Assembly: GCA_022113835.1 (NCBI GenBank)
Contig: JAILWY010000014.1
Coordinates: 9,363,501 to 9,427,500, forward strand
Reading direction: 5' to 3'
Source: Atopsyche davidsoni
Taxonomy: Eukaryota > Arthropoda > Insecta > Trichoptera > Hydrobiosidae
Length of the DNA: 64,000 nt
The position numbers and the translations under genes are program-made. Every line of letters begins with the position of its first letter. Position 1 is the first letter of the stretch. Below the pieces are notes generated by a model. It was not told the DNA's origin and did not search any database. It saw only the letters and a list, made by a program, of their open reading frames with translations. This document shows, one piece after another, positions 49,741 to 60,450 of this stretch.

Positions 49741-50330
49741 TAATCAACCTCTCAACACTCGAAGTTGTTAGTTTGCAGCATTTTACTTTCTAATCGTTTT
49801 CTGTCATCGTTTTACTGTGAATACTTTACGCATTGAATGAGTTGGGTTTTTGTTCTTCTAGAACAGTTGGGTTAATAATACCGGATAAATTTATAGTGTT
49901 AATTATGCACCCATCGTAGTATCAAAAGATTTCCAATAGTTATAATTCTGATTAACAATCTTTGGACGTGGTTTTATATTATGATTGAAAACTTATATAT
50001 AAATATATATATTTATTTGCATAGATGTTAAAAAATTTAAAATCTTTAAGCAATTATACATGTAATTTAAATAATTGGGTTATCAAAAATATTATGAACA
50101 GAACCATGCACCTGTTCTAAAATAATTTGTTATTTCTTAAATACATATGAATAACTAATAGGTTTGAAGATAAAAATATAACTATAATATATCTTATTCA
50201 TATTTGTATTGTAAATTAAACCAGTCTGTCGTGAATTGGTGTTTCTCAATTTGTTTAAAATTTAATGTTTAAAAACGTCTCAGTTGTATTTTTAACATAC
50301 ATATACCCTTATGGAACAAAAATGATTATT
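49740..50330. other. AT-rich spacer, no gene seen
   Basis: AT-rich. Nothing supportable. Confidence 0.4.
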
Positions 50331-50640
50331 TGTATAACCGATGCCGCTTCGTACACATTATTGACTCTTATTGTCGAAATATTTTCAAATCCAATTATAC
50401 TTCCACCGTCGGAGATTTGTACGAGATACAAATAAATAGCTTTAAAAACCCTTAGCCGTTTTCCGGGCATCGTTGCGGGAGATCTCCGCACACTATTGGG
50501 AATCAAGATATTCAAGGAAAATTCTATTTCCTTACAATAATTGAATTCTGAAGATTCCCATCGGCAGACTTAGATTTAATCTCTTCTCGCCGAAGGTTCG
50601 CCGCAACTCCAGAAACAAATATTTAATTTGGCAGCAAAGT
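50330..50640. other. Complex-sequence island
   Basis: Balanced, non-repetitive 310-bp block with a minus-strand open frame lacking any domain. Candidate conserved noncoding element. Confidence 0.3.
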
Positions 50641-51300
50641 TGATATTTATTACTTGTTGAATCTGATAAAGAGTTTGCAATATCATATTCAATAATTTAT
50701 TATTTATCTTAATTTTTAAAAAATAATCATTACGTATTTTTCATATGCTGATTCTCAATTGCTGAAACATGATATGGATTTATATCCGCACTATTTTTTT
50801 CATTTTATTCAAATGTCAAAGCAATTTGATTGAGAGAAAAAACTTTTGTAGACTAAAGTCACATTTGGTTCAGGAGTTCACCTTTGGTTTATTTGTTATG
50901 TTTTGAATGTAATATAAATTAAAATTTAATGTGTTTTTAAGTAGGACATAATATTAAAAAATATTATGTAAATCCATACCGGAAGATACAAAAGTTGTTA
51001 TTTTCAGGCTGTGTGATTTTTGAAAGCAGTTCGCTTTAAAAGCGTCCGCAGGAAACGTACAGAGATTTTAATCACGTCGTACCTCTTGCATTTCACAATC
51101 TGAACATCTGTCGTTGACCCAGAATCAGGCTGCTCTGCACACAGCCTCGGCGCACAGGTGCAGCCCGGGCGGGGAGCCTGTTGCGCCAGGAGCGCAAGGG
51201 TGGGCGGGGAGACCTCTAATACGAGACTCAACTGGAATGGATTTATATATCCCTTTAAATTAATATACATTTAAAAAAAAGTCTAGTACATGTAAACACC
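50640..51300. other. Spacer with a GC-rich patch at 51040-51250
   Basis: The patch is GC-raised and open on the minus strand (51004-51270), but the product is not recognised. The remainder is AT-rich. Confidence 0.35.
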
Positions 51301-51314
51301 AAAAGTTTTAGTCA

Positions 51315-51360
51315 TGCATCTGATGATGAACCGGTGTTTAGGGTCGAAACTAGTTATGCA
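51315..51360 (+). ncRNA. Hammerhead-ribozyme-like motif (Penelope-type minimal form)
   Basis: The order of parts matches a type I hammerhead. The stem I strand TGCAT (51315-51319) is followed by the core CTGATGA (51320-51326), a stem II hairpin (51328-51332 with 51341-51345, one mismatch), and the core GAAA (51346-51349). Then come a minimal stem III C-TA-G (51350-51353), the cleavage triplet GTT (51353-51355), and the stem I partner ATGCA (51356-51360), which pairs perfectly with TGCAT. Very short stem III is typical of hammerheads in Penelope-like retroelements. An extra T after CTGATGA and the A-G mismatch in stem II weaken it. No reverse transcriptase lies nearby. Confidence 0.5.
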
Positions 51361-51541
51361 AATAATTCTAATAAACTCAAAGTGAAGACAATAATACAAA
51401 GTTACTTTTTATCATTACAATAATGGATCTTCACCAATCAAATGCCGTGTTCCCCAACAAGATTATATTTATTTTGATTTATATTTAAATCAATACACTG
51501 ACGCGACTACGAACTTCGAATTGATTTAGAAAAATCACCAA

Positions 51542-51979
51542 ATAAGTTTTATCATTTACTAATATGATTAGGCACATTAGTTCATATATAGAAGATGATT
51601 TAAAGAAACTCTCAGAAATGCCCAGATGGGACTAAAATCGCTTCACTTGTTACTTTGTTCATAAAGTCCAGTGCTTGCAAATCACTAAATATTGGTTGGC
51701 CTGGGCACATTGGTTCATATGTAGAGTATGATTGTTAAAAATTCTCGATAAATGGAAGTGATTCGTTAGTACAAAGGTTCGTACACCGGCCATGTAAGCC
51801 AGGGGATGTGGGTTCAAATCCCACACAAATCACGATGATATTTTTCTGAGAGTTTCTTTAAATCATCTTCTATATATGAACTAATGTGTCTAATCATATT
51901 AGTAAATATAATAACCCTGTAATGGGTAATAAATACGCATCTTGATTGACTAATCCATACATAGATATAAGTTTTATCA
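51542..51979 (+). mobile_element. Palindromic tRNA-headed SINE, copy E (most complete)
   Basis: The insert 51555-51966 lies between 13-bp direct repeats ATAAGTTTTATCA (51542-51554 and 51967-51979). In order: a 5' inverted arm (51557-51616), an unrelated spacer, an older decayed inverted arm (about 51702-51750), a full tRNA-like head (51760-51832), the tail (about 51833-51904), and the outer 3' segment ending near ATCCATACATAG. The outer arm and the tail match at 59 of 60 positions, far better than the inner decayed arm does. It also holds the empty Helitron site at 51922|51923. Confidence 0.88.
51760..51832 (+). pseudogene. tRNA-like SINE head, anticodon-position UGU (Thr-like)
   Basis: A 72-nt cloverleaf folds in standard proportions. 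The acceptor stem GATTCGT/ACAAATC pairs at 6 of 7, the D stem GTAC/GTAC at 4 of 4, the anticodon stem CCGGC/GCCAG at 4 of 5, and the T stem GTGGG/CCCAC at 5 of 5. Loop TTCAAAT and discriminator A are present. A-box-like TAGTACAAAGG and B-box GGTTCAAATCC suggest RNA polymerase III transcription. The anticodon loop CATGTAA has A where U33 is nearly universal, so it is not a working tRNA. Threonine origin is suggested by UGU and the TGTAA.CCAGGG string. Confidence 0.8.
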
Positions 51980-52420
51980 CTTTTTCAGTGTTTGAATTTA
52001 TTGAAAAAATATTTAATCTGCAAGCAGTCTTCTTTCTATTAATACATAATTTAATTTGAGTAATCAGTCATTCACAAAAGTGGCGTATCTTTAAATCCTT
52101 TTCTACGATATATGTACTTTACAGTGGACAAGCATTTATTTTAACAATCTTTAGAGATTTCGTGTGAATTTTCATTTGTATTATTTGCACACTGAAATAA
52201 ATTTAAAAATGTCTAAACATTATAGGATTGCCAATAATCATATTGATTGAACTTTTTTATCATGTGATCAAAATAAACATAAAATAGCTCGTGCTTGTTT
52301 GGAATTATGCCTATTTTGTATGTAAATATTTTTTAAACACAAAATAATTGTATGATCGTAATTTATTTGGAGTTGAAATGACATGTTTTATGATGACGTG
52401 TTTTTCACAGCGTATAAAGC
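51980..52420. other. AT-rich spacer, no gene seen
   Basis: AT-rich. Nothing supportable. Confidence 0.4.
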
Positions 52421-52700
52421 TTCGCAAAATTGCCCTGCTCCATTTTGTCAAGCTTCTTCAAATTGGCCGCATTATCCGGCGGCCTAATCCCCACGCCAGC
52501 CGAGCGTCCACTTCTTTGTCCACTTGCCGCTGTATCGCCCACCATTACTCCCGCCCCCGCCCCCGAGGAGAGAGCGTGACCGATTAATACGGACTCCACC
52601 ACCCAGCCCCTTCTTCCACCCACGATGGCCACCCGATATCCCCGCACCCGAGGGAACTTTGAAATTACGACAACTCAAACGTTTATTAACGAAAAATATA
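52420..52700. other. GC-rich island
   Basis: A GC-rich, C-skewed block gives several overlapping open frames on both strands with proline- or glycine-rich products. The overlap of frames argues for composition, not coding. Confidence 0.3.
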
Positions 52701-54180
52701 TTCATGTACGTGACGGTATTTGTACAGTTTTTTTTTTTTATTCTCGTTGATATTTTTAAATATTAAAATTTCGATTCAATAGAATACATGTGAAAAAAAA
52801 ATAAAGGTAATAAATATAAAGTATTTTATAGCTCCCTGCAAATTAATTATTAGTCTTTATCTTTGTCAGAACACGCTACCTGTTACGAACTGCAGAATTC
52901 TGAAACTCAAGCCCTGACCGGAAAATCCTTTTAGCCAACAGCCTCCCTCCCCCACTTCTCTGCCACTTCTTCTACACTTGCTTCGCTGGCCCATCCGGAA
53001 AATTGCATCATGTCTCTCTGCCTATGACATCATTTTTCCAACTAACAGTATTTTAAAAATGTTATGTAAGTAGCGAAGTGCTCCTATATTTAAAATAAAA
53101 TTCGTCCACATGAATATTTATTGTATTTTCGATTTAATACAATACTTCATTAAAGATTTACTCAGATCAAAAAATAATGATAATTTGTTTTTTTATAGTA
53201 TTCGTTCATAAATCATGTTTTACTGTAGTACTCGTAGGTCTAGATATTTACGTTATTTTTTAATGTTTTTCTTTACAATTAGCTGAGTTGTATATTCTCA
53301 AGCTTAGTGCCTTGAAAACTGTTTATATTTAATTCAAATAATACATTTTTTCGTAGATCAGTATACATTTCACGGATGAATTTAAAATAAGGAATTTGAT
53401 CTTAATGCCGGTGAAAGTAAATAACGATGAAATTCTACACGCACGTTTCTTGCTTACGAAATGCGAGCCGCGTATGCTTAAAAGGAAAAAAACATTGCCG
53501 AGAGCAGAAATATATCTTCGCGGTTACCTCGCTCACGAATTTTTAATAATATTTCCTTCTCGGAAATAAATGCTATTGTGTGAGATCTGAATTCTTTATG
53601 GCGCACAAACATGACAAATGCTGTGGCCGGTGCCGTGGCTCGTGGGCCATCGTTACCCACCCTTATCCGCAGGGTTGCCCCAAATTTTCAGAGAAGTTGC
53701 TCCCCCATCCCTGGGAGTCTATTTTAGGAGCGCTGCTGATTCGATAAAACTTACCGCCACACTATTTTCATATGAATTAAATATGCTGCGTCCATCTGAG
53801 TACTTTTGTTTTTTTTCATTAAATAACTACACTTGGGATCTCCCCATCTTTTCGTATATTTTGGAACTAATCATTTGACTTAGAAAATACCTTACAATTT
53901 CGTCGTTTTATGTCTCCAAAGCTTGCCATTATAAATTGACTTTTTCAGTGTGTACAGTATCAGATATAAAACGTATATTTTTTTTTGCAGAAATTTGTGA
54001 TTTTTTTCAAGTAAATTAATAAAATACAATTTATGCGAACACTTATGTTCAAGTAACAAAGTTTATCTATCCATGCGATGTTTTTCTTCGTATCAAATTA
54101 TACATTTCATTTAAACCCCTACTATACTCACCCTGTATTCTATTTCAAAGCACAAAATTACGATCACATTAACGAAGTTC
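52700..54180. other. Spacer with complex patches (52880-53020, 53460-53760)
   Basis: The two patches have balanced composition; the rest is AT-rich. No domain-bearing frame or repeat is seen. Confidence 0.3.
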
Positions 54181-54600
54181 TACTTAGTATTTTACGGGCG
54201 GTGTCGGGTTGCTGGGCTAGTTTCAAATAAATTTAAATTTATGGCAAAGGAGACCCTCTCTGGGTTAGTCAATTGTACAAACTCTAAGTCACGAATGAGT
54301 AATTTCTCTAAAGGAGCGACCGAAGTGAGGCGCGATCTATCACAGGTACGTGAAAGTACGACGTCGTCCATGACAGGCCATAAGGCTCCACCGTGCGACG
54401 CTCATCTTTTACAAGCAGTCGTAATAACGGACCACATTCGGAAACTACCCCGACACACGTCACATTCTTTTTATTTTCTTAGCCGTTATTTTGGTGTCGC
54501 TATGTGTATCCATGTACTCTGTGCGCTGTGTTTGTTGTATGAAGTAATTCTAAAATGTGGAAAATGTCAAATGATTCATTACCCCATCTAATTGGTTGAT
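54180..54600. other. Complex-sequence island
   Basis: Balanced composition with an open frame at 54241-54591 on the + strand whose product is not recognised. A CAG|GTACGT at 54346|54347 is donor-like but lacks a pyrimidine tract. Confidence 0.27.
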
Positions 54601-56880
54601 TTAACTTTTAGAAAATTCATAAAATCTTGAAATGACTTACTAATATATTTTAGTGTTTTATGTATGTTTAAAGCGTCAGTGCATTAGGGTGTTTAAAAAT
54701 AATAGACAGGACGAATATATCTACCGCTCGTAAGTGTAAACTTGTATGCTCGTATTTTTTTTCGAAGCTAGAAGCCCCGTTCGAGTTTAGGCGGGCGAGT
54801 AGTTAGGCATGGGAAGAAAGAGGAAAGAGGGCACCTGGGCATTCGCTTTCAACTAAATCCTCTTAGCAAAATTCATATTTAATAGAAAAGTTTGGGCTCG
54901 TGGTGCTGCGGGTGTTTTGTGTGCGGAGGATTTTTTGACACAGCGCTGTTGAGGTTAAGTTAGGCATATTAAGCGTGTAAAACCCTTGTGTTTTTAAGGG
55001 TAAAGGTCTTGACTATTTTGTCATTGATTCATACTTTATGAATATACTTTATGTACATCAATAATACCTAAATATTTCATCTTTCTGGGAACACGTTAAA
55101 GTAGAAAAACCCTTATGATAAAAAAGATTTTTGGTTGATATAATGATGAATAATGAAATAAACTATTAGCCGCTGATATTATTTTTAACTCTTATTCTGA
55201 ACTCTGTCGACGAAAAAAAATGTACGAAAAACGTATTTATAGACAGAATAATATAATATATTAAAAATTGTAATCGTTCTATAAATATTTTTTTTGCAGT
55301 TCAGAAATTATAGTTTCTTTTTGATGTTTAGAAGTATTTGGTAAGGTGAGAAACGAGCGTGTTCTGCTTCTATATATATTATCATAAGTAATGGATAGTC
55401 ATATTACGAATATTAGCACGTTGTTAATGTTATATTTAATGCGTGTACATAAACGCGTGATCATTGATCGTGCTGCTTTTATGCTGTTGTGTATTCCACA
55501 CTCCATCACATATTTGAAATTTCCTTTTACTAAGTAAGCTGGCTTAACGAGCAAATGTGGCGTCAAATATATCGTTTTATGGAATTGATTTACACAGCGT
55601 CCCAAGCAGTGATAAGCGTTCTTCCCTTATCAGTAGATATATCTTCGAAGAGGAAATTCAATGGGTGATGTAAACCTGTTTTATTATATCACCCTGTTAA
55701 ATAAATACTCGCTAACCTCCCACCGCCCCAGAGCTGGCTGATCTTCTATTAGCATAAATAATGGCACGGCTCTTTATTCCAATATTTACATTCAGATTTA
55801 TCACCGTACTTAATTCAATAATGCTCAAACGAAAAAACTTGATTTCATTTTGAACGATGGTTTTTTAAAGAAGTCCATAAGCTTTATTCCTCGGAATCGA
55901 TTTTGAAGCAAATGATGAAGGAAAATCGCATCATTATATGCTGCTGAAAAATTGCAACGAGGACCTTCATTTCAGTAATTTTTTTTTATTTGCATATTTT
56001 TCAGTTTAACAGTATCTGAAGTTATTTCAAGGTATCTGTAATAAATATAATATATCCTTACAAAAAATGACTAATCAAAGATTAACTGAAAAATAAAAAA
56101 AATATAATAATTATATATAATAGAATCATGATCTCTAAAAAAAAATAGTTCAAATAGTTCTTGTAAACTAAATTTACCGGTCACCTATTTTGATTTATTA
56201 TTATTTATCATTCGTTATGTTAATTGAGTCAAAAGTTTTTACGTTTTAAATTTTTTCTTATTTATATATTTTTTAAAAATCTACTTTAACTACTTCAACT
56301 TTTAGTCTGTTAAATGTACTAAGTAAATATTATGAATTTATATTTGATGAGAAACTAATATAATCAGTCTGCGTAAGACTGATTTAAGAACATTTTACGT
56401 ATTTTTACTTGATCAAATAATTTGATATAATAGACAAAATAATAATTTGGAGCATCAAATAATGTATGTCTGCCCTTTCGTGCCCTTTAATTTCTTCGTA
56501 ACGTCCTGTAAGGGTGCTTCGAAAACCCAGTCTTTCATAATATTATCTCAACTTGAAATAACACAAAGTCTCTTATAGCTCCACATCGCAAAATATATAC
56601 ATTTTGATTAATAAGTTCTGTTATATTTATAATCTAAAGATGCTTCAAATCAAATTCTATTCTTGTTGGTATTTTTCAAAACATGTTTTTTTTATAATTT
56701 GCATAATAACTGCTTTTATAACCCTGATGATTTTTCATAGCCGAATTTTGCTATTGTACAAAACAAAAAGTCTTACAAACTGTATGTAGATGTAATCAAA
56801 TTACGTATTAACTATTAATATGTATGATAGAAGGTGCCACGTTTGATTCAATCAGTGTTGGCACATGCGACTAACTGCAA
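54600..56880. other. AT-rich spacer with small patches
   Basis: Small GC-raised patches lie at 54760-54960 and 55690-55960; otherwise AT-rich. Nothing recognisable. Confidence 0.35.
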
Positions 56881-57080
56881 GTTAGGTCTTTATCCACTCG
56901 CAAAGGGGCGGTTAATTTGTCCTTAATGGATCTCTCCGCCGGCCCCACCTGCGCACACGTGTACCGAGCAGTGTACTGTACAGCTCACCTGGCCACAGCT
57001 CACCTGGGTAATGGTCCACCCTGTAAACGTGCTTCGTGCCCGGATTACCTTACGTACATGTTCTGCGATTAATAAATTAT
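56880..57080. other. GC-rich complex island
   Basis: A 200-bp block with a short direct repeat (AGCTCACCTGG, twice, 56980-57008). The minus-strand frame has no domain. Candidate noncoding element. Confidence 0.3.
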
Positions 57081-60000
57081 TTATTTTTATGTCTAAATGA
57101 TTAGTTAAGCTATTTGCAGCTAACAATATGCTCAATTAAATTGAAATACTTTTCATGATTTATAATCATGTTACAATACAAGATGCTCATATCAGCCCCA
57201 TACCATTAAAAGACCCGAAGTCATGCGACTGTAATCCGCAAAAGATCTTTAGGAAATTGTCATCCCTTTTCATAATCTACTTTCAAAGCCTATAATGTGG
57301 ACGCAGTAAACAAAAGTTTTCAATAAATATATCCATTGATGTTTATTATGAATAGCTGGATAACTTAAATTTTAATCAAACTTATATTTTGTGTTCGTTA
57401 TTTAGTGCGTATTCTTTTTGATTACTTTTTTGAGTCAATAATAAATGTAGAAAACTCATTCCAATACTTCGACACAAGTAGTAGAATTTCTACGATAAAT
57501 ATTGTTTGAACCAAAAGCTCATTTGAGAGGCTTAGTTGTTAACGAGCCGTCAGAAATGGTAAACCCTTGAACTTTATAATTTGAAATAACCCTAATAAAG
57601 TTATTATTTAGTGGCAGCTTGTATTTTACTGTGACTCATAGCCGTGCACTTACTAGGAGCTGTATTACAACTTAGCTTTCATGACAAATTCTGCCCAATG
57701 GCAGTAGTTTCAAGTATTTCAATTTTGATTCCAATTGGTATTCGTTCAAGCTTTATGTTCAGATTTTACTCTACAATATATAATACACCCCTTATTTTTT
57801 TCCCCAGTTAGGCTTAGAAAACAACTTTTCCCACGTCATTCAGATGTTTATAAATATAAAGGTTACGCAGTTACATTTATCTTAACTGTTCAACCCCTAT
57901 ATTGTTTTGAAACTTGTATGTGTAAGATGAAGCTAGAGTATGTCACTTCACTTCGAAAACCTTACAGGTGGTCATTCTTCACCCCTCCATTAGCGCACCT
58001 TCACATAACAAAAAAAAAAAAAATTATTTTGAATAGTGTAAAATTAGAGCGTAATTTTTAAAACCATTCAACCAAGTATCATTTCACCTTACAAGCAGTC
58101 TACAATTTTTTTTACTTAACAATAAATTTATGTGCATTTACAAATGTTAGTGTTGGTGTATTACTTTTTTAAAATCAAGTACTTTTATTTATTTTGGGTT
58201 ACTTCTGCATTAGACTATTTTAGGTGTTATATATTATATGTACTAAAAAATTGAGAAACTTTTTGCGTTTTTATCATCAAGCAATACTTTCCCCTTGCAT
58301 TTTCAGAAGAAACGTACGCGTGGCTTTCACAGTTTTATCATACATACTATATATATGTTTAATACAGGCTTTATAATTCTGAAATGCTGCAAAAATTATA
58401 TTGGTTTGAAATTCATAATTTTTAAATCTATTTCACATCATTTAATTGACACAAATATTTTTACCACTAATTAATAAGGAAATTAATCAAAAATAGCTCT
58501 AACCCTGATTTAAACTTCATAATTAATTTCAGTGTTCATAACAGTTTTATTTAACAATAAACTTACAAAGCTAATATTGAAGTTCGTAATTAAATTTCAA
58601 ACATGCAAAGTTGTTGTATTCAATAACATATTCATTGGACCGAAACTAGAACCATACAAAAACATAGAGTTAATTAAAAGTGTTTGTCAAACATCAAATC
58701 GTTATTAAAAATTCATTCGCGTAATTTAAATAATTTTATTCCTTACTTTTTTCTACTTGATGATTATGGAGACATCTTAATTATATGTGTAGATGTATGA
58801 GTATCTAAATATTCGTTCAATAATATAATATAAGTTTTTGAAAATAAACAGTAAAGTAAACGTACAATTAACGAATATAAAGTGGACTATTATGATATAT
58901 TGTAACTTTTGTCGGTCTAAAATGTCGCCATTTTAAAAATATGTCAAAATAATGAATATTGCCGTTGACATGAAATATTCCCTAATTTTATTAACTTCGG
59001 TAAAATGGCCGAAATTTTCCGAATTCGGTATGACAGCGTAAAAATATGCCTGCGAAGGCTAAGGGAAAAGTCATTTGCATGGAGTAGCAAAAATAAAATT
59101 TGAGACAGGCCTTCCCATATATTTCCATTCCATTTTCGCCGTGTACCTTTTTGGATGTTCTACTTTCAGTTGTCTAATGAATTCTTAGATACTTTAGCAT
59201 ACATAAATAAACATGATGGGGCGAAATACATTTATTCGCTTACATTATTCAATGTGCCATATACATGCAGCCATTCTTTATTTGCTGCTGGATGTAGGTT
59301 TCATTCTTCTGTCGCTCGTATCAATTGTGCACCTGCAGATTCCTGTTTAATTCATTACTTGCTGGTATTAAGTTTTTTCCTCTTTTGTTTTAATTTAAAT
59401 TGTATACATAGTTAATCTACGAGCTTAATAAAAAATAAGCTACCACAAAAGCATGTAATAAATTTATTTTTTGCCTGCATTTTCAGGTATTAAAATTCTT
59501 TTCGACTTTTATATATTTCAATCAAATAAATTTAGGCCACAGCTATCGAGGTGTGTGTGTGTGTGTTGTGATTGTTTAGCATCTTTTTTCATCAAACAAA
59601 GGATCACATCTTAGTTCGGAATTGTGGTATAAGTCATAGTATCAGTTGATGTCTAGCTAAATTTACCTGAAGACTTACAAGCTATCATTAATAATGTTAT
59701 ACTTTGCAAGCAACATTTTTGAGATGGTTGTGTTTTTAATACAATTAAAAATAACAATTACAATTTAAAAATAAACATTTTTTAACAAAAATAACATTGT
59801 AATCTAATAAATTCAAATAAGGATATTGACTCGAACATAAATCGGTTTATGTATACTTGCGAGGTAAAAAACATGTATTTAAAATTGGTATGGTGTTTTC
59901 TTGTTTTTTTTTTAAGTCTCTAACGACTTCTTAGTTGGTTTCAAACAATATCGATATGCTTGCAATAAATTCTTGTTATAATTCTCGGTAGATATTTAAG

Positions 60001-60450
60001 ATAAAGCTATTTTTCGGGTCAAGTTATTGTTCATAAATTACTTGTTATCCTTTAAGCACTCACCGAGGGCGACATAAGCTCTATATGCACAAATGATGAT
60101 AAACGAGATTGTGAGAAATACAAAATATTTGCTGGTTTAATTTTAATATATGAAATTTAACTGTTGATGTACAACCCGTCGTTAAACTTACGCGAAACAG
60201 GCTGAACCCAATTAAATAAACTCGGGATTATTTTGAGAGGGCAGAAATTAAATCGGTGAAGTCTAAGAAACTGAACCATTAAAAATTATTACCATTTATT
60301 TTTCATATTAAATAAATAAACTTGTTTATTTCGCATTTTGATATGGGTTTTTATTTCTCGTGAAATATAATAAATGTCATGTGATACTTAACGTATTCAA
60401 AATATATTTTTGTATTCTTTATACCACAAGTGCTCAAGGTTTGCATAACC
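57080..60450. other. AT-rich spacer, no gene seen
   Basis: AT-rich with a poly-A run near 58010 and a short (GT)n run at about 59552-59567. Nothing else supportable. Confidence 0.4.

Noticed and set aside
52484..52766. Overlapping glycine- or proline-rich open frames
   Set aside because: Four frames overlap on both strands in a C-skewed GC-rich block, which is a composition effect.
54330..54360. CACAG|GTACGT on the + strand as a ratchet point
   Set aside because: Strong donor half, but purine-rich sequence upstream gives no usable acceptor.
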